Assembly (NCBI GenBank): GCA_030917665.1
Contig: JAUPUH010000024.1
Location: forward strand, 1 to 27,372
Length of the DNA stretch: 27,372 nucleotides
Direction: 5' to 3'
Source of the DNA: Patescibacteria group bacterium
GTDB lineage: Bacteria; Patescibacteriota; Minisyncoccia; Phycocordibacterales; PALSA-1337
Both the position numbers and the translations under genes were made by a program. This document shows positions 16,834 through 24,541 of the stretch, in pieces; positions within the stretch are counted from its first letter, which is position 1, and each line of letters opens with the position of its first letter. The notes below the pieces were generated by a model. It was not told where the DNA came from. It searched no databases and was given only the letters and a program-made list of their open reading frames with translations.

Positions 16834-16964
16834 GGGAAGTGAGGCTTGAGCGATCCAGCAAGGGTTCTGGATACTCTAACAAAGCAGCTCGCCAACTCTC
16901 GGGTCGGTTCAATGGCTCGGTTTGCAAGTCCTAACACGACAAAGCAAACCGAGCCGCCTTTTTT
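16834..16964 (+). ncRNA. Unassigned structured small RNA, about 131 nt
   Basis: It lies between a canonical promoter and a strong terminator, and no start-to-stop ORF explains it. Proposed folding: GGC-TT-GAGC pairs with GCTCGCC and encloses a perfect ATCCAG/CTGGAT hairpin with an 8-nt loop. A single-stranded pyrimidine/G-rich segment follows, then the 12-bp terminator stem. It is not a recognisable tRNA and lacks the GGAA/AGCAG core of SRP RNA and the RNase P and tmRNA signatures. The transcript ends inside the stop codon of convergent ileS, so it would also be antisense to any ileS 3' extension. The ends are estimated from the promoter and terminator. Confidence 0.5.
16934..16964 (+). terminator. 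Intrinsic terminator of the 16834 small RNA
   Basis: A perfect 12-bp stem pairs GGCTCGGTTTGC (about 16914-16925) with GCAAACCGAGCC (about 16944-16955) around an 18-nt loop. It is followed by GCC and six T's (16959-16964). The T run is only on the plus strand and overlaps the ileS stop codon (16963-16965), so it serves plus-strand transcription. Confidence 0.75.
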
Positions 16965-19900
16965 ATATTTCAATATCGAATTTTGCCGAAAAGTCTCCGA
17001 GGCTGAGAGGCTTAGTCTCAAGACCCCTGAACACAATATTTTTTAATCCTGTAGCACTTGAAATGGTGCTTTTATTTTTTTCAATAATATCAACAAGTAC
17101 TTTTTCAGCATCAACAAGCAAGGCCACTCTGTCCTGAACAGTAAGACCCTTCTCTTTTCTCATGTCCTGAATTGCACGGATAATCTCACGAACTGTTCCC
17201 TCTTCCTTCAGTTCAGCGGTCAAAGCTACATCAAGAATTACTTCCTCATTTAATGAGGGGTTCTGAAGTATCTCCTTCACATTCACCTCATCCTTAATAA
17301 GATCTGAAAGAGGTGTTGGGAGGGTCGTCTTTATAGCAAGCTTTGCGAGGGGTTGTCTGACATTTATCTTGGCCTTCATACGTGCCTCCAGCCCAAGTGA
17401 TGCGAAAGTACGAACCTTTTGCATATTCTCGAGAACGGCCACATCAGGCTTAGGATATGATGGCCATGACTCAAGATGAACACTTTCTTCAGGACCCTTC
17501 AAACGTTGATAAATATCTTCAGCGACAAACGGCATAAATGGCGCGACGAGCTTCGCAAAATCAATGAGTATATTTCGAGTTGTAGAAAGAGCCATTTCCT
17601 TATCAAGAACGTTGTCGCCCTTGAAACGATCTCGAGAACGGCGAAGATACCATGTTGAAAGATCGTCGATAAACAACGCGAATAGTCGAGTGGCCTTGTC
17701 GATCTCATATTTCTCAAGTCCTTCAGTCACTTCTCGAGCAAGCTCAGAGAGACGTGTCATGATCCAGATATCAAGTACATTTGTACTCTTGGTATCAGAA
17801 AGTTTTGCATCTGAAGCGTACATTTCATAAAATGACACAACATTGTTGAGTCGACCTATGTGTTTCTTCACAACCTCATCGACTCCCTTTTCAGAAAAGG
17901 CGAAGTCTTGTCCCTTAACAAGAGGTGATGACATGAGGAAATAACGAAGTGCATCAGCGCCATATTTGTTGACCATAAGCATGAGGTCGGGATAATTTCT
18001 CTTTGATTTCGACATCTTCTGTCCATCCTCTGCGAGAACAAGGCCATTAACGACCACCCTCTTGTAAGGAGATTTTCCAAAAAGCGCTACGCCGAGCACT
18101 ATCATCGAATAGAACCATCCTCGAGTCTGATCAAGGCCCTCGGCAATGAAATCTGCTGGGTAGCCCTTTGTTTTTCCAAGAATTTTACTGAATGGTCCTG
18201 GCTTTGGATTGAAATCATCCTTATTAAAAGGATAGTGGGATTCGCCAAAAGGCATCGCCCCAGACTCAAACCAACAGTCAAAAACTTCTGGGATTCTCGT
18301 CATTTTATTTCCCTTTTCCGAAGTAAGCACGATATCGTCAATAAATGGGCGGTGGAGCTCGATCTCGTATTCATCGTTATGTGGCAATGGAGAAAAATCC
18401 AACTTGCGAGGCTTTGCGTTCGCATTATAGTGTTCGCCTGTTCCGCGAAATGCTATTGATTGTTCCCTATCAAGACCTTGCGCGACGGTCTCAAGAAGGA
18501 AAATAGGTGTGTCATGCGAAACGATAAGAATATTTTTTCCTTCATGTTCCTTCTCAAGTCCATAAAGTAAATCACCAACACGTTTCTTGATACTAACGTA
18601 GTTTTCACCATTTTCTGGAGTCTCAATAAAACGATCAGCATGAGAAAACGCTTTCACAAAATCATTGAAGCCTTTTCCATTCCAAACCCCAGCATTGATT
18701 TCAGATATTCTAGTATCAAGAATTATTTTCTTCTTATCGAAACCAATTCTTTTTGCAATAATTTCAGCGGTTTCTCTTGTACGAAGGAAAGGTGATACAT
18801 AGATAAGATCGATTTTCTTGTTCGAAAGCCATTTGCCGGCTTCTTCAGCTTGCTTCTTTCCTTTATCTGTTAAGTGATGTGGATTCTCAGCCAGTGAACT
18901 TATGACCATTTTTGCATTATTTTCTGCTTCTCCATGGCGACATACATAATATGTATTTTGGGCCTTGCTATGCTTCTTAAGGTCTTCAACAGAACCAAGG
19001 ACCTTACACTCTCCTGTTGTGTCATCTTTCCATACTGGAAGTGGTGCACCCCAAAAACGAGATCGGGAAATTGCCCAATCTCGCGCACCGAGCAGCCAAT
19101 TACCAAACCTTCCCTCTCCGATTTCTGCAGGAACCCATTCTACTTTTTTATTTTCGTTAACAAGCTTGTCTTTCAAAGCAGTAACTTTTACAAACCATGA
19201 AGAGGAGGCGTAGTTTAAAAGTGGAGTATCACAACGCCAACAATGTGGATATGAGTGGATCAATTTTTCCTTTGCAAAAAGCCTTTCTGCTTTTGCAAGG
19301 TATTTTATGATTTCAATATCAGCTTTCTGATGTGCATCCTTCTCCTCTACAGAGTCTTTCGGCTTCACGTGTTGTCCAGCAAAATCTATAACTTCTGCTT
19401 TGAATACTCCACTTGTCGTAACATGCTGAACAAAAGGAAGATTGTGCTTGAGTGAGAGCTCATAGTCATCTGCGCCGAACGCTGGAGCGATGTGTACAAT
19501 TCCAGAACCATCTTCTGTCGTTACGAATTCAGCACCGTAGACCTTCCAACCGTTCTCGCGGTTTTTAAGCTTCTTGTCTTTTGAGTAATAATCAAAAACA
19601 GGTTCGTATGATTTTCCAATAAGATCCTTTCCAGCGATGTCCTCAAGTTTCTTGAATTCGGATTTAATTGAAGAGAGACGAGATTCAGCAAGAATCAATT
19701 TTGTATTTTCAACTTCGATCTTTACATAATTAATTGTCGGATTTATGGCGAGTGCAACGTTTCCTGGCAATGTCCATGGCGTTGTCGTCCATGCGAGGAA
19801 AAAGGTATCCGGGGAGTCAATCAATTTAAATTTAACAAAAACAGAAATATCTGTAATGTCCTTATAGCCTTGGCTCACTTCAAAATTCGAAAGGGTTGTT

Positions 19901-20505
19901 TCGCAACGAGGACACAGATTCATTGATTTAAATCCTTCATAGATCAAGCCTTTCTTGTGAAGCTGTGAAAAAGCCCACCATACAGATTCTGTATAGGTCG
20001 CATCCATCGTACGATAGTCATCTTCCATATCAACCCACCTTCCAAGACGAGGAATAATCCTCCTCCAATCATCGGCGTAGCGCATCACACTTCCCTTTGC
20101 CTTAGAATTAAACTTTCCAATTCCGTAATCAATAATATCTTTCTTTGAGGCGAGGTTGAGTTCCTTTTCTACAATATTTTCAACAGGCAATCCATGACAA
20201 TCCCAACCCCATCGTCGACGAACCTTGTAGCCTTGCATGGTCTTGTAGCGAGGAATAATGTCTTTGATAGTTCCTGGGACAACATGCCCGTAGTGAGGTT
20301 CACCGGTCGCAAACGGGGGTCCATCGTAAAATACAAAATCTCCCTTTGGCGCTTCTTGCGTAAGGGATTTCTTGAAAATACTGTTCTTTTCCCAAAAAGC
20401 TAGTATTTTCTCTTCTGTTTCAGCTACTTTGCTCTTAGGGGGTTTTTCTAAAGGGTTGTCTTCGGACATGAAGCTCATTTTATCACTTTCTGTCCTTTTT
20501 TTCAT
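16963..20505 (-). CDS. ileS: Isoleucyl-tRNA synthetase with an inserted histidine-phosphatase domain
   Basis: 1180 residues from the ATG at 20505, 2 nt after the argS stop; an upstream in-frame ATG at 20544 lies inside argS. Numbering here is from 20544. It is a eukaryote/archaeal-type (type 2) IleRS: PPFATGEPHYGHV (HIGH, 84-87), RRRWGWDCHGLPVE, an editing domain with AWTTTPWTLPGN, and KMSKS at 843-847. The anticodon region has MTRLSELAREV and WYLRRSRDRFKGD. Between GSVEDLKK (about 524) and ELHRPFIDDIV (about 729), a second protein family is inserted in frame. It begins YYVCRHGEAEN and carries the full histidine-phosphatase set: Arg536, His537, Arg588, Glu615, His677. The flanking IleRS sequence continues normally on both sides. 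It is in an operon with argS. Confidence 0.93.
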   Translation of the reverse strand: MKKRTESDKMSFMSEDNPLEKPPKSKVAETEEKILAFWEKNSIFKKSLTQEAPKGDFVFYDGPPFATGEPHYGHVVPGTIKDIIPRYKTMQGYKVRRRWGWDCHGLPVENIVEKELNLASKKDIIDYGIGKFNSKAKGSVMRYADDWRRIIPRLGRWVDMEDDYRTMDATYTESVWWAFSQLHKKGLIYEGFKSMNLCPRCETTLSNFEVSQGYKDITDISVFVKFKLIDSPDTFFLAWTTTPWTLPGNVALAINPTINYVKIEVENTKLILAESRLSSIKSEFKKLEDIAGKDLIGKSYEPVFDYYSKDKKLKNRENGWKVYGAEFVTTEDGSGIVHIAPAFGADDYELSLKHNLPFVQHVTTSGVFKAEVIDFAGQHVKPKDSVEEKDAHQKADIEIIKYLAKAERLFAKEKLIHSYPHCWRCDTPLLNYASSSWFVKVTALKDKLVNENKKVEWVPAEIGEGRFGNWLLGARDWAISRSRFWGAPLPVWKDDTTGECKVLGSVEDLKKHSKAQNTYYVCRHGEAENNAKMVISSLAENPHHLTDKGKKQAEEAGKWLSNKKIDLIYVSPFLRTRETAEIIAKRIGFDKKKIILDTRISEINAGVWNGKGFNDFVKAFSHADRFIETPENGENYVSIKKRVGDLLYGLEKEHEGKNILIVSHDTPIFLLETVAQGLDREQSIAFRGTGEHYNANAKPRKLDFSPLPHNDEYEIELHRPFIDDIVLTSEKGNKMTRIPEVFDCWFESGAMPFGESHYPFNKDDFNPKPGPFSKILGKTKGYPADFIAEGLDQTRGWFYSMIVLGVALFGKSPYKRVVVNGLVLAEDGQKMSKSKRNYPDLMLMVNKYGADALRYFLMSSPLVKGQDFAFSEKGVDEVVKKHIGRLNNVVSFYEMYASDAKLSDTKSTNVLDIWIMTRLSELAREVTEGLEKYEIDKATRLFALFIDDLSTWYLRRSRDRFKGDNVLDKEMALSTTRNILIDFAKLVAPFMPFVAEDIYQRLKGPEESVHLESWPSYPKPDVAVLENMQKVRTFASLGLEARMKAKINVRQPLAKLAIKTTLPTPLSDLIKDEVNVKEILQNPSLNEEVILDVALTAELKEEGTVREIIRAIQDMRKEKGLTVQDRVALLVDAEKVLVDIIEKNKSTISSATGLKNIVFRGLETKPLSLGDFSAKFDIEI
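18469..18957 (-). other. Histidine-phosphatase (phosphoglycerate-mutase-like) domain within IleRS
   Basis: Residues about 530-692 (numbering from 20544). RHGE (536-539) is the phosphorylated-His motif. HHLTDKGKKQAEEAGKWL is the usual second element. VSPFLRTRETAEII supplies the second Arg (588). ISEINAGVWNGK supplies the acid (Glu615), and LIVSHDTPI supplies the second His (677). Compared with free-standing GpmB/CobC-like phosphatases it is complete, so activity is likely. The substrate is not readable from sequence. Confidence 0.9.
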
Positions 20506-20507
20506 CT

Positions 20508-22187
20508 CTACATCTTTTTTGGAATTTGTATGCCAAGAACCCAAAGTCCGTTCGTCATAACCTCTGAAAACACTTTTGTAAGCGCAACTCGATATGCTGA
20601 TACTGGATCTTTCTCACTGATAATCTGATTGTTCACATAGTATGAGTTGAAGGCTGAAGAAAGCTCTATGAGATAAGTCACGATATGATGCGGAGCGTAT
20701 TCTGATCGTGCGCGATGAATGACCTCTGGGAATCGAAGGACTAATTTTTCAAGAGCTTCAACTTTTTCTGGAAGAGCTTCAACTTTTTTTATTTCGCCTG
20801 CTTTTGCAAGGACAGCTCGTGCACGAACGACTGCATACTGAAGATATGGACCTGAATCACCTTCGAATGAAAGTGCTTTTGTCGGATCATAAATGACATC
20901 CCCACCGATAGCTTGGCGAAGGATGGTGTATTTGAGTCCCGCAACAGCCACCTCCTTTCGAACCTCTGCCTTATCAGCATCAGAAAATTCTCTATCTTTT
21001 ATCTTCTCCTCGACAAGAGATTCAAACTCCTCAATCAATGTTTCAGCTGCCACTATATTCCCTTTTCGAGAAGACATTTTACCTGTTGATGGGCGGAGGA
21101 TCCCGTGGCTTAAATGCTTCATCTTTAGAGCTTTTTCCGGAGAAATCGCTTTAATCGCAGCAAGAAGTACTTTGAAGTATGCATTCTGTTCGTTTGCGGT
21201 GATGACAACTGACTCTGTCATATCAGGATATTTTTTAAATTTAAGATCAGTAAGTCCAAGCTCCTTGGCTTCGTAAGTTGGAAGGCCTTGAGAATTTATG
21301 AATACGCGAGTATGCTCACCATATTTTTCTCCTGGAAATACAACCGCTCCTTCACTTTCTTCGAATATTCCCTTTTTAAGGAATTCCTTCACGATTTTTA
21401 TTCCATCATCTGCAACCTGGCTCTCAAAAAAGAATTCATCAAACTTAGTTCCAAGCTTCTTGTAGATGGAATCGAAATATTCAAGGCTTAATTTTCTTCC
21501 AGCATCGTATATTTTATTTATTTCTGCATCTGTTTTCTCAAAAACCTTCTTGTTTACCTCGACAATCTCCTTTTTTGCAACCTCATCATCCTCGTATTTC
21601 GCAGAACCAATAACATACATGTCGCCAAGATACTTTATGTCATCCTTATAGTCGCCGTCTTTGAGGATTGCCCAAATAGTCTTCGCCACATGAAGACCGA
21701 CATCACCTTGATAACAGGCGCGAATGACTTTTGCACCAGAAAATTCGATAACCCTTGAGATCGATTCACCAATCGTGTTCGCCATAAGATGCCCAATATG
21801 AAAAATCTTAAAGGGGTTCGGGTCAGTGTACTCAACCATAACCTTCTTCCCTTTGTCAGAGGCAAGCTTGCCGAAATTCTCCGCATCTTTTGAAACTTCA
21901 AGAATCTCTTTTGAAAAATATGAATCAGCAACTTTGAAGTTAATAAAGCCTGGCCCGGCGATATCTACCGAAACGATTTCAGCTGGCAAATCTGTTCTAC
22001 ACTCTTCGGCGATCTTTTCTGCAAGCACTTTAGGCGCAATCTTCATGCTTTTGGCATACATCATGGCGATATTCGAAGAAAAATCTCCATAAGACATGTC
22101 TTCTGGGTGCTCGAGAGATACGACTGGATCTTGAATACCCACCTTTTGAGCGGCGTTTTTCAGTAGTTCAGTAATAACCTTATTCAT
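20508..22187 (-). CDS. argS: Arginyl-tRNA synthetase
   Basis: 559 residues. Class I enzyme charging tRNA-Arg. The N-terminal Add-1 domain (about 1-100) has YGDFSSNIAMMYAK and VDIAGPGFINFKV. The catalytic core has VEYTDPNPFKIFHIGHLM (HIGH intact), VIRACYQGDVGLHVAK and a KMSKS-type loop GKMSSRKGN. A typical helical anticodon domain ends the protein (YVNNQIISEKDPVSAYRVALTK). It is followed immediately by ileS, whose ATG lies 2 nt after the argS stop. An extended -10 box lies 6 nt before the ATG, so the mRNA is probably leaderless. Confidence 0.97.
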   Translation of the reverse strand: MNKVITELLKNAAQKVGIQDPVVSLEHPEDMSYGDFSSNIAMMYAKSMKIAPKVLAEKIAEECRTDLPAEIVSVDIAGPGFINFKVADSYFSKEILEVSKDAENFGKLASDKGKKVMVEYTDPNPFKIFHIGHLMANTIGESISRVIEFSGAKVIRACYQGDVGLHVAKTIWAILKDGDYKDDIKYLGDMYVIGSAKYEDDEVAKKEIVEVNKKVFEKTDAEINKIYDAGRKLSLEYFDSIYKKLGTKFDEFFFESQVADDGIKIVKEFLKKGIFEESEGAVVFPGEKYGEHTRVFINSQGLPTYEAKELGLTDLKFKKYPDMTESVVITANEQNAYFKVLLAAIKAISPEKALKMKHLSHGILRPSTGKMSSRKGNIVAAETLIEEFESLVEEKIKDREFSDADKAEVRKEVAVAGLKYTILRQAIGGDVIYDPTKALSFEGDSGPYLQYAVVRARAVLAKAGEIKKVEALPEKVEALEKLVLRFPEVIHRARSEYAPHHIVTYLIELSSAFNSYYVNNQIISEKDPVSAYRVALTKVFSEVMTNGLWVLGIQIPKKM

Positions 22188-22193
22188 AGCTCT

Positions 22194-22202
22194 ATTCTAG
22201 CA
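22194..22202 (-). promoter_or_regulatory. Extended -10 promoter of argS, probably leaderless
   Basis: On the minus strand TGCTAGAAT is a TGn-extended -10. Only 6 nt separate it from the ATG at 22187, so transcription should start at or next to the start codon. No Shine-Dalgarno site is possible. Confidence 0.5.
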
Positions 22203-22228
22203 TTAAAAGGCTATTTCTTGCGAGAAAT

Positions 22229-22258
22229 TTGACTTTTCACACATATCTGTTATTATAC
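22229..22258 (+). promoter_or_regulatory. Sigma70-type promoter of a second plus-strand small RNA
   Basis: TTGACT (22229-22234) precedes TATTATAC. The -10 can be read as TATTAT with 16-nt spacing or TTATAC with 18-nt spacing. It points away from argS and toward the terminator at 22343-22375. Confidence 0.55.
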
Positions 22259-22264
22259 GTCCAT

Positions 22265-22375
22265 AACGAGTACGGCTTTCTCCTACCAAGGAGATGGGGT
22301 GATTGGTTCGGTTCCTCCCAACCTTTCTAAGTCCGGCTCGTTCGCGCAGTGCCTCACGGGGTGCTGCGCGATTTT
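22265..22375 (+). ncRNA. Unassigned structured small RNA, about 111 nt
   Basis: It is bounded by a promoter and a strong terminator and has no credible ORF. A closing stem ACGAG-TA-CGG pairs with CCG-G-CTCGT (22266-22275 with 22333-22341). It encloses a CTCC/GGAG hairpin (22280-22283, 22291-type arm) and a weaker arm built from TTGG and CCAA. The terminator hairpin follows directly. It is not a tRNA. It does not contain the SRP GGAA tetraloop/AGCAG core, so I do not call it 4.5S RNA despite a similar length. Its 3' end falls in the stop codon of convergent glyA, the same layout as the RNA at 16834. Confidence 0.5.
22343..22375 (+). terminator. Intrinsic terminator of the 22265 small RNA
   Basis: A 12-bp stem with a few G-T pairs (22343-22354 with 22359-22370, loop CACG) is followed by ATTTTATTT. 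The U-rich side is on the plus strand only, and it overlaps the glyA stop codon (22374-22376). Confidence 0.7.
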
Positions 22376-23555
22376 ATTTCCTCAAAATCGCATCGATTCG
22401 CTCAGCGATTTTTTTCATGTCTTTTTCTTTCTTTCCTCGAGTAGTTTCGGCTGCAGTTCCAAGCCTAATACCCGAAGGATCAGCTGGTGGTCGAGTATCA
22501 AAAGGTATGGCATTCTTATTTACGATAATCCCCTCTTTCTCAAGTCTGTCGCTCGCATCCTTTCCAGAAACACCTTTTCCTTCCATCCAAGTATCAACAA
22601 GAATGAGATGGCTATCTGTTCCTCCTGAAATAATTCTCCAGCCTTTCTTATCAAGTTCATCTGCAAGGGTCTTCGCATTCTTCTTTATCTGGGAAGCGTA
22701 TTTCTTAAAAGCTGGTGCTGACGCTTCTTTCAAAGCAACTGCAACTGCTGCAATCTGATTTTCATGCGGTCCACCCTGAAGTCCAGGGAAAACAGCGCGA
22801 TCAATCTTCTTTCCAAGTTCTCGAGTGTCATTCTTTGCAAAAATAAGGGCGCTTCGAGGACCACGTAGAGTTTTGTGTACAGTAGTGGTAACGATATCAG
22901 CATACTCAAAAGGAGATGGGTATGCTTTTCCAGCGACTAGCCCAGCGATATGTGACATGTCTATCATAAGCAACGCTCCGCTTGCATCTGCTGCTTCTCG
23001 TAATTTTTTGAAATCAATTTCCCGCGGATACGCTGTATACCCCCCAACAATGATTGCGGGCTTTTCTCGGGTAGCAATTTCTTTTAACTCGTCATAATCA
23101 AGTACCTCGGTAAGCTTGTTAACCCCATATGGAACCTGAGTCCAGAATTTTCCTGTAGCAGAAACTTTGTGTCCATGCGTAAGGTGTCCACCTTGATCAA
23201 GAGACATTCCCATAATTTTTCCTCCCTGTGGTACAAGTGCGACATACACAGCTAAGTTTGCAGGAGATCCAGAAAGCGCCTGGACATTAACATGCCATTC
23301 TTCCTCTTTAAGACCAAAAAGCTTCAAAGCTCTCTCGATCGCAAGAGATTCCACTTTATCAACCACTTCATTTCCTCCATAGTAGCGCTTGCCGGGATAG
23401 CCTTCAGCGTATTTGTTCGTGAGCTCAGAGCCAAGAGCTTCGAGCACGTCCTTAGATACATAATTCTCAGATGCAATAAGATTAATAACCTTCTTCTGAC
23501 GCTTCTTTTCTGCTTCGAGCAGCTTTTTAATCTGTATGTCTTTCATGGTATTCAT
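22374..23555 (-). CDS. glyA: Serine hydroxymethyltransferase
   Basis: 393 residues from the ATG at 23555 (1 nt after the Nudix stop). An ATG at 23546 is an alternative, and a further upstream ATG at 23582 lies inside the Nudix gene. It is a PLP enzyme converting serine plus THF to glycine plus 5,10-methylene-THF. Family blocks: LIASENYVSKDVLEALGSEL, YAEGYPGKRYYGG, SGSPANLAVY, DMSHIAGLVAG and the PLP lysine in VTTTVHKTLRGPR. It also has GGTDSHLILVD and IRLGTAAETTRG near the end. Methylene-THF is the one-carbon donor needed by ThyA, encoded nearby. Confidence 0.97.
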   Translation of the reverse strand: MNTMKDIQIKKLLEAEKKRQKKVINLIASENYVSKDVLEALGSELTNKYAEGYPGKRYYGGNEVVDKVESLAIERALKLFGLKEEEWHVNVQALSGSPANLAVYVALVPQGGKIMGMSLDQGGHLTHGHKVSATGKFWTQVPYGVNKLTEVLDYDELKEIATREKPAIIVGGYTAYPREIDFKKLREAADASGALLMIDMSHIAGLVAGKAYPSPFEYADIVTTTVHKTLRGPRSALIFAKNDTRELGKKIDRAVFPGLQGGPHENQIAAVAVALKEASAPAFKKYASQIKKNAKTLADELDKKGWRIISGGTDSHLILVDTWMEGKGVSGKDASDRLEKEGIIVNKNAIPFDTRPPADPSGIRLGTAAETTRGKKEKDMKKIAERIDAILRK

Positions 23556-23556
23556 C

Positions 23557-24027
23557 TTATTCCACAAGCGGTTCAATTGCAAAGTCCTCCTTCATTGTCT
23601 GGTCATCATTGAAAAAGAAGTGGGCACGGATCTTTTCTCCTGCTAGAACTTTTGGCAACCAATGAGCATCGTCAGCCCACATCTTTTCGTAAGGAATTTC
23701 TTCTTTTGAATACCATTCCGGCTTCATTTCTTCTGATTCTGTCGGCTCCCCTTCCCATTCTGATGCAAAATAGACGTGACATTCCTGATCCCAATCAGGC
23801 TTATTGTCGAATGCAAAATGAATGATCGCAACCTTATCTAACTTATCTTCATTCAGCGTGACTTCAATTTCCTCGAAAGCTTCTCTGACGAGGGCTTGCT
23901 CGGGAGTTTCATCACCCTGGACCTTACCACCAACCCCGTTCATTTTACCCGCACCGAAACTTCTTTTTTTCATCGCGAGAAGGATATCAGTATTTGTATG
24001 AAGGAAACAAAGTGTTGTGAGTTTCAT
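23557..24027 (-). CDS. Nudix hydrolase, MutT/MTH1-like (probable 8-oxo-dGTPase)
   Basis: 156 residues. The Nudix box is at about 34-56: GKVQGDETPEQALVREAFEE, then IEV, which fits GX5EX7REUXEEXGU except that the near-final Gly is Glu. The preceding SFGAGKMNGVGGKVQ strongly resembles human MTH1 (FGAGRWNGFGGKVQ), which hydrolyses oxidised purine dNTPs. The C-terminal half has the MTH1-like PEWYSKEEIPYEKMWADD. It lies between dut (6-nt gap) and glyA (1-nt gap), in one operon with nucleotide-pool functions. Substrate specificity is inferred. Confidence 0.88.
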   Translation of the reverse strand: MKLTTLCFLHTNTDILLAMKKRSFGAGKMNGVGGKVQGDETPEQALVREAFEEIEVTLNEDKLDKVAIIHFAFDNKPDWDQECHVYFASEWEGEPTESEEMKPEWYSKEEIPYEKMWADDAHWLPKVLAGEKIRAHFFFNDDQTMKEDFAIEPLVE

Positions 24028-24033
24028 ATATTT

Positions 24034-24456
24034 TTATTTTCCTGTGCTGCCAAACCCGCCCGCACCCCTATCTGTACTATTAAGCTCTTCGGCTTCCTCA
24101 AATTCAATATACTCAACTTTTTGAATCAAAAGCTGAACGACTTTATGACCCTTTTCAAACTTAAAACTTTTATTAGACAGGTTCATAAGACCAACATGCA
24201 ACTCTCCTCTATACCCTGCATCAATGACACCGCCAAATGTTTTTATACCGTACTTATGCGAAAGACCACTCTTGTCCCACATTAAACCCACATACCCGTC
24301 AGGAATCTCAATAGCAACCCCAATTGGGATAGAGATTCTTTCATTTGGCATCATTTCAAAGGCTTCGGGAGTAAAAAGGTCCATACCAGCATCATTATAA
24401 TGGGCATGATGAGGAATAATAGCGTCTGGATGGATTTTTTTGATTTTTATCTTCAT
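24034..24456 (-). CDS. dut: dUTP diphosphatase
   Basis: 140 residues, trimeric dUTPase type. All five motifs are visible: DAGMDLFTP (1), WDKSGLSHKYGI (2), GGVIDAGYRGELHVGLMN (3), KGHKVVQLLIQ (4) and STDRGAGGFGSTGK (5). The catalytic Asp in VIDAGYRG is present. It removes dUTP and makes dUMP for ThyA, whose gene is divergent across 85 nt. It heads the dut-Nudix-glyA operon. Confidence 0.96.
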   Translation of the reverse strand: MKIKIKKIHPDAIIPHHAHYNDAGMDLFTPEAFEMMPNERISIPIGVAIEIPDGYVGLMWDKSGLSHKYGIKTFGGVIDAGYRGELHVGLMNLSNKSFKFEKGHKVVQLLIQKVEYIEFEEAEELNSTDRGAGGFGSTGK

Positions 24457-24523
24457 GGGAACGGTTGACGAAATCTAACTAAAGTTATGTAAATAATAGC
24501 AATAAATTTGAAAAAAACAAATA

Positions 24524-24532
24524 TGGTACAAT
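24524..24532 (+). promoter_or_regulatory. Extended -10 promoter of thyA, nearly leaderless
   Basis: TGGTACAAT fits a TGn-extended -10. Its last base is 9 nt before the ATG at 24542, so the transcript would carry a 5' leader of only a few nucleotides. No Shine-Dalgarno sequence is present. Confidence 0.45.
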
Positions 24533-24541
24533 TCAAAACAT

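Noticed and set aside
16834..16930. Possible tRNA around the GGTTCAAT sequence
   Set aside because: The T-loop-like string is not flanked by a 5-bp T stem, and no acceptor or anticodon stem can be built on either strand.
20893..21276. 127-residue plus-strand ORF opposite argS
   Set aside because: Serine-rich shadow of the argS coding frame. ArgRS motifs on the minus strand account for the sequence.
22265..22375. Possible 4.5S (SRP) RNA
   Set aside because: Length and a TTGGTTC/CTCCC patch are suggestive, but the invariant GGAA tetraloop and AGCAG side are not present on either strand.
23896..24285. 129-residue plus-strand ORF opposite the Nudix gene and dut
   Set aside because: It spans two real minus-strand genes with clear motifs and shows no domain of its own.
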